A DNA stretch of 64,000 nucleotides from Bombyx mori. Lineage: Eukaryota > Arthropoda > Insecta > Lepidoptera > Bombycidae. Below are positions 53,712 to 63,751 of the stretch, piece after piece; positions within the stretch are counted from its first letter, which is position 1; each line of letters opens with the position of its first letter. The notes beneath the pieces are model-generated. The model made no database searches. It was not told where the DNA came from and was given only the letters and a program-made list of their open reading frames with translations. The DNA is taken from assembly GCF_030269925.1 (NCBI RefSeq), contig NC_085123.1:248001-312000 (forward strand), read 5' to 3'. A program made the position numbers and the translations under genes.

Positions 53712-54530
53712 CCCCACACAACGTGGTCTCGCCTTGTCGTGGCGGTGGGGCTTAAGCGTGCACCCCGATACCGTGGAGCAGCGTTGTCTGCACAGGGGTG
53801 CCGCGAACTAAGAAGACTGCACACCGTGTTCCCTTTTCCCACCTTTGCTAAGCAAAGGGTGCGTGAAGAGGGAAAGGGCTCCCTTCTGGAGCCCTCTTGT
53901 ATGCTAGGCCATGTCCCCGGCGGCTCTCTGGCTGTTAAAGGGGAAGGCCCTCCAGAGGGGGGTACCGGTACGCCGGCGTGGCCACAACGTGGTCAGACGT
54001 GTGGGTCTGTCAGTAATGGTAGACCCACGTGGATGAGAAGTGAACCGGAGGGCACTCCCTTCCGGTCGCTGGTCGCCATGTCCCCGGCTGCCTCTTGGTG
54101 GCTACAGGGGAAGGCCCTCCAGAGGGGGGTACCGGTTTACCGGCGTGGCTTCGTAGAAGCATACCGTAATCCCTACCGAGTAGGAGGCGGGGTCGCTGCC
54201 TAGCAGGGGCCGCGAGGATGCGAACCTCTATAAAAAATGCCCTAATCTTAAGCTTGTGACGTGTCCGGTGATGAGATGAGCGGCTGGAGGGAGTCCAGTC
54301 GTGAGGACCGTCCCAGGGGACCGACCCCTGGTTAAATAAAAAGGAACAAATATAATGATGGCAAACTTAAAACAAAAATTACCCCAGGAGGGTACCACCT
54401 TAGGTGGAGAATCCCTCCGTGCTTCCACCTCGGTGGGAGCACGCTGCCCCGCGTATTCTGGGGGGGGCAAAGAATGCCATGATGAAGGGGGCTGTGCGAC
54501 GGGTAGCGGAAAACCCGTCGAACCGAGGTG
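53712..54530 (+). mobile_element. R1-clade element, 5' fragment (duplicate)
   Basis: The first 819 bp of the element at 57154 (5' UTR and ORF1 start) are repeated here and end abruptly at the duplication junction. A LINE fragment retaining the 5' end and lacking the 3' end is unusual; it is explained by the tandem duplication rather than by retrotransposition. Confidence 0.9.
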
Positions 54531-55234
54531 CCCTTGTACATATTATAAAGCTGAGACTTAGAACTTATGTCTCAAGGTGTAACGACATTTACGTTGTTGA
54601 TATCTTTAAGCTCGGTAACCACTTAACACCGGGTGAGCCGTGAGTTAGCCCACCACCAAAAAAATAGTTTTTAGACCCTTGACAAGAGGTATGCAAAATA
54701 AAATACATTTTTCATACCTATCTGGTGCGTAGTTTTAGATGGTTTCCCATTATTGTTCGTAATCAGTTACCACAACTTTAGCCCTAGGGTTAGAACTAGT
54801 TGTGTTAGAAGTGCTTCTGAAGTTCGTTTGTTTTAAATTTGAATATAAATTGAAACGATTTGTTGTGTAAAATATGTTTAGCATCCGACGGCACGCACGG
54901 CTTCGATCAATTTCACTTATATAAGTATAAAGTACAATTTGGAAGTTTATTTTGACAATTTTTTATTTAATTTATTTTATTTATCATAGTATTTTCCTTT
55001 GATGTTCATGAACAAGTAGACTCAGGTTAGAAGACAAAGACGATTAATTTTGGTATACTTGTCGAGTGGTTGAATTTATGGTATGGTGGTAGTATTTAAG
55101 GTATATCATGGCATTTAATATTTCTGGTGCCTTTTAATTATTATAGCACACTATAATATTGGTTCTTCAGTCAAATATCGAAGACAATTTTACGTATTAT
55201 AGCAAAAATTGTACAGAAACACTGCAAATAGTGC

Positions 55235-55558
55235 ATGGAAGTTTTGGAATTTTCTAAATTTCAAAATTTTAATGGGGATGCTTCTGGGCTTGTTTTAAAA
55301 AAAATCGTAGTCATCAGAGACAATTTACATGATGCTACATCATTACCGGAGCCCACTCACACCACAACCAACCGTAACACAGGAGATCTAAGGCTCGATC
55401 GAGGTATTGCAATAGCCGTTTTTCCCCCAGTGAACTCAGCCCGTTTGGCGACTTTACGACAGAAATACACGCTACCTGAATTCATAAAATTGGATATTTC
55501 ATTTTTATTATATGACTTTATGAATGTTTATGAGTTCTCATGGTCGTCAATCTATTGA
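55235..55558 (+). other. Duplicated 107-codon open frame
   Basis: Identical to 51793-52116 in unit 1. No known domain or regulatory context, so it is not called a gene. Confidence 0.3.
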
Positions 55559-55636
55559 TTGCATTTACAATCAGCATGCGCAATTGTTGCACGGACAATG
55601 AATGCGCGGCTAATTTTTATCCTACATATTCCCAGC

Positions 55637-55772
55637 TATAGTAGGTAGGTGAGCTCACGGAAATCAACCTGAGAGAATTTTCTAACACTGGCCATAACAA
55701 CAGCAGTGCTTCGTAGAATCTACCACCGGACCGAAATTGGGATCCACATATTGGCCGAGACACTCAGTGGGT
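55637..55772 (-). mobile_element. Jockey-like LINE 3' fragment (duplicate)
   Basis: Second-unit copy of the fragment at 52195-52330. Confidence 0.6.
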
Positions 55773-55889
55773 TAAAGACTGCGTATGGACTCTACGTTCA
55801 AACTAACTTTATTTTATTCTATTTTATGGGGCTTCGAATAACTGAAGAATCGACAGATTTTTTCGTGACTTTGAACATGACTGGTGGTT

Positions 55890-56132
55890 TTTACTGGTGG
55901 TAGGATCTTTTGGGTCCGCGCGAGTGGGTACCACCATCCTGCCTATTTGTGCCGTGAAGCAGTAATGCGTTTCGGTTTGAAGGGTGGGGCAGCTGTTGTA
56001 ACTATACTTGAGACCTTAGAACTTATAATATCTCAAGGTGGGTGGCGCATTTACGTTGTGGATGTCTTTGGGACCCAGTAACCACTTAACACCAGGTGAG
56101 CTGTGAGTTCGTCCACCCATCTAAGTAATAAA
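55890..56132 (+). mobile_element. Bm1 SINE, 3' part (duplicate)
   Basis: Second-unit copy of the Bm1 at 52448-52690. Confidence 0.85.
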
Positions 56133-56946
56133 AAATAAATAAATAAACAAAAAACAAAGAAATCGATGAAGACGATTAGATGTATGAACAAAAGCAGAAC
56201 AAAACGAATCATGATAAAAAGTTCGTTGACGAACATGAATTGTCTGCAGAAACATTAGTGGGGTCTTTAACTGAGATCGCGCAGCTCTACATCTTTTTTC
56301 ATTATCATCCATAATGAATTTAATGTTCTAGAAGATTCAACAAGGGTATTGATTTTCAAAGAATTTTTTCAGATCACATGTCAAACTTTTTTTTTGGAGA
56401 CGATTTCTATCTCTGGGCCCCGAGCCCGCTGGTGTAAATCAGAGCTCATAGACGCAACATCCTGAATGCTGCTGCTAATGGTCATAATAAAATACCCAGA
56501 TAGATAAATAGCTAAGGGTGGAAGACACAAAGTTTATGTTAAGATTTAAGATAAGCTGATTAAATTAATACTTGTGGGACTTTTAACGACTTACGCTTTG
56601 ATGTTCTAACCAACTTTTAGGCCGAGCTTCAACTTCGATAAACTTCCTAAAGCTTTATGTGGGAAGTAACCAAGGGACGACCGTTTGTAGATTCAGAGTC
56701 AATACACATTGTTTAGAAAGAGTTGATCATTTATTTATATTGCACATACAAAATAATAGTTTTACTTGACACTTTACGTCGCAGTGCACATAAATATATA
56801 ACATATACTATAATAAATCATTATTATATTATATAATACATTATCATTAAACATACCACACTTGGTTACAAATTTGTCCAGAACTGATATTCAATAGTCC
56901 CCTCCTGTTTTTCCCTTGGACACCGGAGCCGAGTTTCTGCAAATAA

Positions 56947-57153
56947 TTTAGAAGACCTGTGTTCATCTACAGTGCGTTTTCGGAGATCTTTTAGCGACGT
57001 TCCGGTTGCTTGGAATGAATTTCCCGTCTTCAAACGTTATTTGAGGAGTCTTTAGCGATATGCATGAGCTTGGCTCTATCCCTGGCATTATCCACATTTA
57101 TGATGGACGGTAACCACTCATTATCATGAAGGTCGTTTATCTACAAAAGCCAT
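56947..57153 (+). mobile_element. Decayed CR1-like LINE tail, R1 insertion target
   Basis: Second-unit copy of 53505-53711. Its last 15 bp (ATCTACAAAAGCCAT, 57139-57153) are repeated at 63737-63751 after the R1-clade element, where the tail resumes. Confidence 0.65.
57139..57153 (+). repeat. Target-site duplication, left copy
   Basis: ATCTACAAAAGCCAT precedes the R1-clade 5' end and is repeated at 63737-63751. A further copy lies at 53697-53711 because of the tandem duplication. Confidence 0.9.
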
Positions 57154-57796
57154 CCCCACACAACGTGGTCTCGCCTTGTCGTGGCGGTGGGGCTTAAGCG
57201 TGCACCCCGATACCGTGGAGCAGCGTTGTCTGCACAGGGGTGCCGCGAACTAAGAAGACTGCACACCGTGTTCCCTTTTCCCACCTTTGCTAAGCAAAGG
57301 GTGCGTGAAGAGGGAAAGGGCTCCCTTCTGGAGCCCTCTTGTATGCTAGGCCATGTCCCCGGCGGCTCTCTGGCTGTTAAAGGGGAAGGCCCTCCAGAGG
57401 GGGGTACCGGTACGCCGGCGTGGCCACAACGTGGTCAGACGTGTGGGTCTGTCAGTAATGGTAGACCCACGTGGATGAGAAGTGAACCGGAGGGCACTCC
57501 CTTCCGGTCGCTGGTCGCCATGTCCCCGGCTGCCTCTTGGTGGCTACAGGGGAAGGCCCTCCAGAGGGGGGTACCGGTTTACCGGCGTGGCTTCGTAGAA
57601 GCATACCGTAATCCCTACCGAGTAGGAGGCGGGGTCGCTGCCTAGCAGGGGCCGCGAGGATGCGAACCTCTATAAAAAATGCCCTAATCTTAAGCTTGTG
57701 ACGTGTCCGGTGATGAGATGAGCGGCTGGAGGGAGTCCAGTCGTGAGGACCGTCCCAGGGGACCGACCCCTGGTTAAATAAAAAGGAACAAATATA
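57154..57796 (+). promoter_or_regulatory. 5' UTR of R1-clade element with internal repeat
   Basis: The 5' UTR should contain the internal promoter needed for autonomous transcription. A roughly 75-bp block beginning CCATGTCCCCGGC occurs at 57351 and 57518 (167-bp spacing), each copy ending in AGAGGGGGGTACCGGT and a CCGGCGTGGC segment. Short inverted pairs such as CCCACACAACGTGG also occur at its start. A 154-codon frame (57181-57645) spans it but is probably incidental. Confidence 0.5.
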
Positions 57797-60083
57797 ATGA
57801 TGGCAAACTTAAAACAAAAATTACCCCAGGAGGGTACCACCTTAGGTGGAGAATCCCTCCGTGCTTCCACCTCGGTGGGAGCACGCTGCCCCGCGTATTC
57901 TGGGGGGGGCAAAGAATGCCATGATGAAGGGGGCTGTGCGACGGGTAGCGGAAAACCCGTCGAACCGAGGTGTGCCAGCGCTGGCTCGACGCGCTCTGCG
58001 CTCGTCAGCGACGGCGAGGCAGTTGATCCAAAAGGGACAACCGCCAAGAAGATCAGGCGGAAGAGGAAGTCGTGGCGAGTTTCCTCTCGTGAGGGGGTAG
58101 GGGAGCCAGCGTCGTCCTCTGGTGCGGATGCCCCACCGGAGAAAGTGCTGGTAGTCTCCGAAGCGGCCTCTGCTGCGGAGGAGATGCCGCCCCCTAAAGG
58201 GAGACCCGCCCGTAGAAGAGGCGCACCGTCACCGGCACCATCATCAGTGTCGATGTCTGTCGCTTCACTAGACGGGCAGACGACGGAGGAGGAAGAGGGT
58301 GGTCTTCAGGACCCTGCCTTGGTCATAGACAGGGCCATGAAGACCATCAAATCATATGCGGCCAACGGCACCAAAACCAAAGCCACTGGCCGAAAACTGC
58401 GAGATGTGGTCTCGCAGGTCTCGAAGGTTCTGCCTTCGGTTGCTTCTGCCAATGACCAGGTAGTACAGCTGATGGCGGAAAATTCGAGGCTTCGAGCACA
58501 GCTCCAAGCACAGCAGCAACCCAATGACGGCGCAGCGACGCATTGGGCCACTGGAGCCCCTCGGGGCCCCCGTCCCCCGGCGCTGACTGGCGACCGATGG
58601 CCTGTGCTGCCACCACCGCATGTGGCACAACAGCGGCCGCGTCTCCCGTCACCGCGCTCTAGGGAGACGTCCGCCGCCGAGCGACGGCGGGCACTCGCAG
58701 GGCCACGGATGTTGGCTCCGCCAGAACCAGCAAACTTCAGCCTGGACGAGGTCATCAGCCGCACTGTCCAGGCTGTAATAGAAAGGCTGGGCGGCAGGTT
58801 GGCAGCTCTCGAGGCGAAAGTCTCGGTCTTGGCTGACACTAGGCGGCTGGCGGTGTCGGGTGCTTTGGCCGCTCGTCCTGCTCCCGTACGAGCTCCGACC
58901 ACCAAGTCGGGCCCGGGACGGGCTAAAACTAAGCGAGGGGGTGGCGCTAACGCGAATCCTCTACAACAAGCACCCCAGTCCTGTCCACTGCCTCCGCCTC
59001 CGTCAAATATGGACGAGGGGTGGAACGTGGTGGCCCGGCGGGGCACCAGAAAGGCCCCACCGGCAGCTCCTCAAATGGGTAGAGCGCCGGCGGCCAAGGC
59101 GGCTCAAGCTGCACCCCAACAGGGTCGAGCGTCTGAAGCCGCCAAGAAAAACAAAAAAAAAGAAGTTACCGCGCGCGCCTCGGTCGGCAGCAGTGGTTCT
59201 TACCCTACTGCCAGCCGCTGAAGCCAAGGGCATGACATACAGAGATGTCATCGCCCGGGCGCGTGCGGCAGTTGACCTGGGCGAGATTGGGGCGGAGGAG
59301 GGCCTCCGCTGCAGGCAGACGGCCAACGGGGCTAAGCTGCTAGAATGTCCCGTTGCCGATAGTGCCGGCATCGCGGAGCGTCTGGTGGCGAAGCTCCGTA
59401 TGGTCCTACCTGAGGAGGAGGTGCGGGTGCACAGGCCGGTGAAAATGGCCGAATTAAGAGTAACCGGCCTGGACGACTGTACCACCAGGGATGAGGTGAT
59501 GGCGGCTGTCGCTGTCCAGGGCAAATGCGCACTGGAAAATGTAACCGTAGGCGAGCCGCGCCGCGGTTATACCGGGGCCAGCTCGGTGTGGGTGCGTTGC
59601 CCGGTGGAGGCGGCCGCCTCCCTGGCTGCTCCCCCGCCCGGGAGACCATCAGGAAATTCGGGCATACTGCGCGTGGGCTGGATAGCGGCCCACGTACGCT
59701 TGCTTTAGTCACGCGCCTGGCGATGCCTTCGGTGCTTTAGCACCGGACATGGCCTCGCCAGGTGCACCAGCTCGGTTGACCGCAGTGGTCTATGTTTCCG
59801 CTGCGGCCAACCTGGTCATAAAGCGGCGTCCTGCACGGCCGCCCCGCACTGCGCTCTGTGCGCTGCGGCCGGGCGTAGGGCAAACCACCGGGCGGGAGGC
59901 AAGGCTTGCTTCCCGTCCGGTGTTAATACTGAACGCAACCGGCGCCGAAAATCAAGGCGCCGGCAGAAGAGAAGGTTGGCCAGAGGAGCACTGGCCAATG
60001 TTGCAATCCCCGCTGCGGCGCCAGTGTCGGAGGGTGGGGGCAGCGGTGAAGAGGAGGGGGCGATGGATGTGGTTCAACAGTAA
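57797..60083 (+). pseudogene. R1-clade ORF1 (gag-like), broken
   Basis: ORF1 proteins bind element RNA and form the ribonucleoprotein. The frame opens with an ATG at 57797 (a second follows directly) and runs through a basic region (KKIRRKRKSW), a coil-like segment (AENSRLRAQLQAQQQ) and a Pro/Ala-rich linker. It shifts frame in the A9 run at 59153-59161. The gag core then continues in frame 3 with AAEAKGMTYRDVIARARA to a TAG at 59706-59708. Past that TAG the same frame encodes three zinc knuckles: CLRCFSTGHGLARC, CFRCGQPGHKAASC and CALC...HRAGGKAC. It ends with TAA at 60081-60083, overlapping the ORF2 ATG. The copy cannot make full ORF1 unless the shift is an assembly error and the TAG is suppressed. 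Confidence 0.85.
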
Positions 60084-63000
60084 TGGACCGCACCTATCGC
60101 TTCCTCCAAGGAAACCTGAACCACTCCGCCAGAGCTCAGGACATGCTGTCTCAGAGCATGGCGGAGTGGTCCATAGACATGGCTGTGGTCGCCGAGCCGT
60201 ACTTCGTTCCCCCGGCAAATGATTGCTGGTTCGGGGACGATGGCGGCCTGGCGGCCATAGTCATAAGAAGAGACGCGACGATCCCCCCCTTGGCGATGGT
60301 GACCAGGGGCCAAGGGTTCGTCGCGGTGCAGCTGGAAGGGACCGTCGTGATCGGGGCGTACTTCTCTCCGAATAGGCCTACTGTCGAGTTCGGGCATTTC
60401 CTGGACGGGATCGGGGCGATTGCTCGCCGCCTCGCTCCTCGTCCAGTGATTCTCGCGGGGGACCTCAATGCGAAGTCTGTCGCATGGGGCTCCCCCCGCT
60501 CGGACGCTCGTGGTAGGCTATCGGAGAGGTGGGCGAACGTGGCCGGCCTCTATTTGTTGAATAGAGGGTCGGTTGCGACGTGCGTGCGGTGGCAGGGCGA
60601 GTCTATTGTGGACGTTACGTTCGCGAGCCCGGCCATCGCGCGCCTTATTCGCGACTGGAGGGTTCTGGAGGGGGCGGAGACGCTGTCAGATCACCGGTAT
60701 ATTCGATTTGATCTCTCCGCCCGCTCCACAGTCGCGGTCGCCTACGGGGACCACCCCCGTGGTGCATCCCGGTCATTCCCCAGGTGGGCACTGAAGCGCT
60801 TGAATATGGCGCTACTGATGGAAGCTTCTACGGCGGCGTGGGCGCCCATGCGTCCACATCCAGTTGAGGTCGAGGACGAAGCGGGGTGGTTCCGGGACAC
60901 GATGCGTCGCATCTGTGACGTGTCGATGCCCCGGATTAGCCCTCGACCTCCCAATCGCCAAGTGTACTGGTGGTCGGCCGAAATCGCGCAACTCCGCGTG
61001 GAGTGCGTTCGGGCGAGGTGCCAGTGCGCGAGGCATCGCCGCCGTCGCCTGCCGCGGCGCAACGATCCGGTGGCGTTCGCGGTGGTAGAGGCCCAGCTGT
61101 ACGGCGCATTTCGCGTCGCACAGAGGGCGTTGCAGCTGGCCATCAGAAGAGCCAAGGACCAACACATGGAGGGTCTCCTGGAGACGCTGGATGAGGATCC
61201 GTGGGGGAGACCCTATCACATGGTGCGCAATAAAATGCGCCCATGGGCCCCCCCAATCACGGAGCGTCTCCAGCCTCAGCAGCTGCGGGACATCGTCTCG
61301 GCGCTGTTCCCGCAGGAGCAGGGGGGATTTGTCGCTCCCGCTATGGGCGCGCCGCCGGAATACGACGGCGACGCCCCTGCTGAGGTGCCCCATATAACAG
61401 GGGCGGAGCTCCGTGTGGCAGTACGCAAAATGTGCGCAAAGGACACTGCACCTGGCCCGGACGGCGTCCATGGCCGGGTTTGGGCCTTGGCTCTTGGTGC
61501 CCTAGGGGACCGACTCTTGAGGCTTTATAACTCCTGCCTCGAGTCGGGACGGTTTCCTTCATCGTGGAGGACGGGCAGACTTGTGCTGTTGAGAAAGGAG
61601 GGGCGCCCGGCGGATACTGCCGCCGGGTATCGTCCCATCGTGTTGCTGGATGAGGTGGGCAAACTGCTGGAACGCATTCTGGCAGCCCGCATCATCCAGC
61701 ATCTGCTCGGGGTGGGACCCGATCTGTCGGCGGAGCAGTATGGCTTCCGAGAGGGCCGCTCAACGGTGGACGCGATCCTTCGCGTGCGGGCCCTCTCGGA
61801 GGAGGCCGTCTGCGGGGGTGGGGTGGCCTTGGCGGTGTCGCTCGACATCGCCAATGCGTTTAACACCCTGCCCTGGTCCGTGATAGGGGGGGCGCTGGAA
61901 AGACACGGAGTGCCCCTCTACCTTCGCCGGCTGGTCGGCTCCTACTTGGAGGACAGATCGGTCACGTGTACCGGACACGGTGGGGTCGTGCATCGGTTCC
62001 CGGTCGTGCGCGGTGTTCCACAGGGGTCGGTACTCGGCCCTCTTTTGTGGAATATCGGGTATGACTGGGTGCTGAGGGGTGCCCTCCTCCCGGGCCTAAG
62101 CGTAATTTGTTACGCAGACGACACGCTGGTCGTGGCCCGGGGAGGGAGCTTTGCTGAGTCTGCTCGTCTTGCCACCGCTGGGGTAGCGCATGTCGTTGGC
62201 AAAATCAGGAGATTGGGCCTCGACGTGGCGCTCAGTAAATCCGAGGCCATGTGGTTCCACAGGCCCCGGAGAGTGCCACCTGTCGATGCCCATATCGTGG
62301 TTGGAGGCGTCCGGATCGGGGTCGGGGTGCAGTTAAAGTACCTCGGCCTCATTCTGGACAGTCGTTGGACCTTCCGTGCTCATTTTCAGCACCTGGTCCC
62401 TCGTTTGTTGGGGGTGGCCGGCGCGTTAAGCCGGCTTCTTCCCAACATCGGGGGGCCTGACCAGGTGACGCGCCGTCTCTATACGGGGGTGGTGCGGTCA
62501 ATGGCCTTATACGGGGCACCCGTGTGGGGCCAGTCCCTGGCCGTGGGGGTAGCGAAGTTGCTGCAACGGCCGCAACGCACCATCGCGGTCAGGGTCATCC
62601 GTGGTTATCGCACCATCTCTTTTGAGGCGGCGTGTGTACTGGCTGGGACGCCGCCTTGGGTCCTGGAGGCGGAGGCGCTCGCCGCTGACTATCAGTGGCG
62701 GGCTAACCTTCGTGCCCAGGGCGTGGCGCGTCCCAGCCCCAGTGTAGTCAGAGCGCGGAGGGCCCAATCTCGGCGGTCCGTGCTGGAGTCATGGTCCAGG
62801 CGGCTGGCCGATCCTTCGGCTGGTCGTAGGACCGTCGAGGCGATTCGCCCGATTCTTGTGGATTGGGTGAATCGTGACAGAGGACGCCTCACTTTCCGGC
62901 TCACGCAGGTGCTCACTGGGCATGGTTGCTTCGGTGAGTTCCTGCACCGGATCGGAGCCGAGCCGACGGCAGGGTGTTACCATTGTGGTTGCGACTTGGA

Positions 63001-63262
63001 CACGGCGGAGCACACGCTCGTTGCCTGCCCCGCATGGGAGGGGTGGCGCCGTGTCCTCGTCGCAAAAATAGGAAACGACTTGTCGTTGCCGAGTGTTGTG
63101 GCATCGATGCTCGACGACGACGAGTCGTGGAAGGCGATGCTCGACTTCTGCGAGTGCACCATCTCGCAGAAGGAGGCGGCGGGGCGCGTGAGAGACGCAC
63201 AAGCCCGCCGCCGTCGAGCGGGGGCCAGGGAGGCGGATCTCGCCCAAGCCCTGGCCCTCTAA
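60083..63262 (+). CDS. R1-clade ORF2: endonuclease/reverse transcriptase
   Basis: The 1059-residue frame is uninterrupted. The N-terminal AP-type endonuclease (about 1-215) has QGNLNHS, AEPY (E38), AGDLNAKS (D127, N129) and LSDHRYIRF (D203, H204). It nicks the target DNA. The reverse transcriptase (about 450-740) has APGPDGVHG, GYRPIVLLDEVGKLLER, EQYGFREGRSTVDA, SLDIANAFNTLPW (D588), GVPQGSVLGPLLW and CYADDTLV (DD at 679-680). Near the C-terminus a Cys/His motif, C965-x2-C968-x8-H977-x4-C982, is typical of R1-type elements. No RNase H domain is evident. All catalytic residues I can check are present. The start is fixed by the TAATG overlap with ORF1. Confidence 0.93.
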   Translation: MDRTYRFLQGNLNHSARAQDMLSQSMAEWSIDMAVVAEPYFVPPANDCWFGDDGGLAAIVIRRDATIPPLAMVTRGQGFVAVQLEGTVVIGAYFSPNRPTVEFGHFLDGIGAIARRLAPRPVILAGDLNAKSVAWGSPRSDARGRLSERWANVAGLYLLNRGSVATCVRWQGESIVDVTFASPAIARLIRDWRVLEGAETLSDHRYIRFDLSARSTVAVAYGDHPRGASRSFPRWALKRLNMALLMEASTAAWAPMRPHPVEVEDEAGWFRDTMRRICDVSMPRISPRPPNRQVYWWSAEIAQLRVECVRARCQCARHRRRRLPRRNDPVAFAVVEAQLYGAFRVAQRALQLAIRRAKDQHMEGLLETLDEDPWGRPYHMVRNKMRPWAPPITERLQPQQLRDIVSALFPQEQGGFVAPAMGAPPEYDGDAPAEVPHITGAELRVAVRKMCAKDTAPGPDGVHGRVWALALGALGDRLLRLYNSCLESGRFPSSWRTGRLVLLRKEGRPADTAAGYRPIVLLDEVGKLLERILAARIIQHLLGVGPDLSAEQYGFREGRSTVDAILRVRALSEEAVCGGGVALAVSLDIANAFNTLPWSVIGGALERHGVPLYLRRLVGSYLEDRSVTCTGHGGVVHRFPVVRGVPQGSVLGPLLWNIGYDWVLRGALLPGLSVICYADDTLVVARGGSFAESARLATAGVAHVVGKIRRLGLDVALSKSEAMWFHRPRRVPPVDAHIVVGGVRIGVGVQLKYLGLILDSRWTFRAHFQHLVPRLLGVAGALSRLLPNIGGPDQVTRRLYTGVVRSMALYGAPVWGQSLAVGVAKLLQRPQRTIAVRVIRGYRTISFEAACVLAGTPPWVLEAEALAADYQWRANLRAQGVARPSPSVVRARRAQSRRSVLESWSRRLADPSAGRRTVEAIRPILVDWVNRDRGRLTFRLTQVLTGHGCFGEFLHRIGAEPTAGCYHCGCDLDTAEHTLVACPAWEGWRRVLVAKIGNDLSLPSVVASMLDDDESWKAMLDFCECTISQKEAAGRVRDAQARRRRAGAREADLAQALAL

Positions 63263-63736
63263 GTGTTTCGGGTCCCCCTCATATGTCGGTCTGGGGCCCA
63301 GCGAAGGGGGCCTAAGAAGACGACGTGCAAGCTGCTCTGCACGAGTTTTACGCAAGAGCATCCGGGTGATGGAAGGCCGGCTATCCTCGACCCACGCTGG
63401 TTTTGACCCAGCGGGGTATTTCGTAGGATAACCCATTCAAACCGGCGCCATCTAGGCGGGCTTCGGACAGCCTGCCGACCGAGAGGGCTGGTGGTCGTGG
63501 CGCCGACGATCGCTGGCCTGGCGTCCCGAGGGGGAGGGTGATGAGAGAGATGTGCTCCGCACTAAACGCTTCACTTTCCTCCCTTTGCCTCTTCATGAGT
63601 TCTGTCTCATGTGAGGTGTGGACGTTGGTTGTTGAGCGACAGGAGGTTTTAGTCGGTTTGACTCCGACATGCCCCACCCCCCATCTCCAGTGGAGGGTGG
63701 GAGTCCGGCGAATTCCTCCTGACCAAAAAAAAAAAA
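63263..63736 (+). other. 3' UTR and poly(A) tail of R1-clade element
   Basis: The 3' UTR contains an imperfect hairpin around 63398-63420 (ACGCTGGTTTTGACCCAGCG), which may serve in reverse-transcriptase recognition, as 3' UTR structures do in R1-type elements. It ends with CTGACC and 13 A residues. Confidence 0.7.
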
Positions 63737-63751
63737 ATCTACAAAAGCCAT
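63737..63751 (+). repeat. Target-site duplication, right copy
   Basis: ATCTACAAAAGCCAT follows the poly(A) tail. It matches the left copy exactly and marks the right edge of the insertion. Confidence 0.9.

Larger units (their letters stand above)
51089..54530 (+). repeat. Tandem duplication, unit 1 (3442 bp)
   Basis: This unit is repeated at 54531-57972 with a constant offset of 3442. All open frames in the two units translate identically and every line compared is the same. It contains the Bm1 3' half, AT-rich DNA, a jockey-like fragment, a Bm1, a CR1-like tail and the first 819 bp of the R1-clade element. Confidence 0.95.
54531..57972 (+). repeat. Tandem duplication, unit 2 (3442 bp)
   Basis: Direct repeat of 51089-54530. 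Its left junction (ACCGAGGTG joined to CCCTTGTACA) is the new joint, with a single G of microhomology. At its right end the R1-clade ORF1 continues without interruption, so this unit occupies the original context on the right and unit 1 on the left. Confidence 0.95.
57154..63736 (+). mobile_element. R1-clade (SART-like) non-LTR retrotransposon, near full length
   Basis: The 6583-bp element is bounded by a 15-bp target duplication and ends in a run of 13 A residues after CTGACC (63724-63736). It is GC-rich, in sharp contrast to its AT-rich flanks. It has a 643-nt 5' UTR, ORF1 (gag-like with three zinc knuckles), ORF2 (endonuclease, reverse transcriptase, Cys/His motif) and a 474-nt 3' UTR. ORF1 stop and ORF2 start overlap as TAATG, the arrangement known in SART1 of Bombyx, whose ORF2 is translated by termination-reinitiation. 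No telomeric TTAGG repeats flank it, so either it is a SART-type copy off target or another R1-clade family. Confidence 0.9.

Noticed and set aside
53739..54203. 154-codon plus-strand frame (repeated at 57181-57645)
   Set aside because: It lies in the GC-rich 5' UTR of the R1-clade element, upstream of ORF1, and encodes repeated low-complexity peptide with no domain.
58306..59046. 246-codon minus-strand frame and other long antisense frames across 58.3-63.4 kb
   Set aside because: They are shadows of the GC-rich R1-clade ORF1 and ORF2, where stop codons are rare in all frames.
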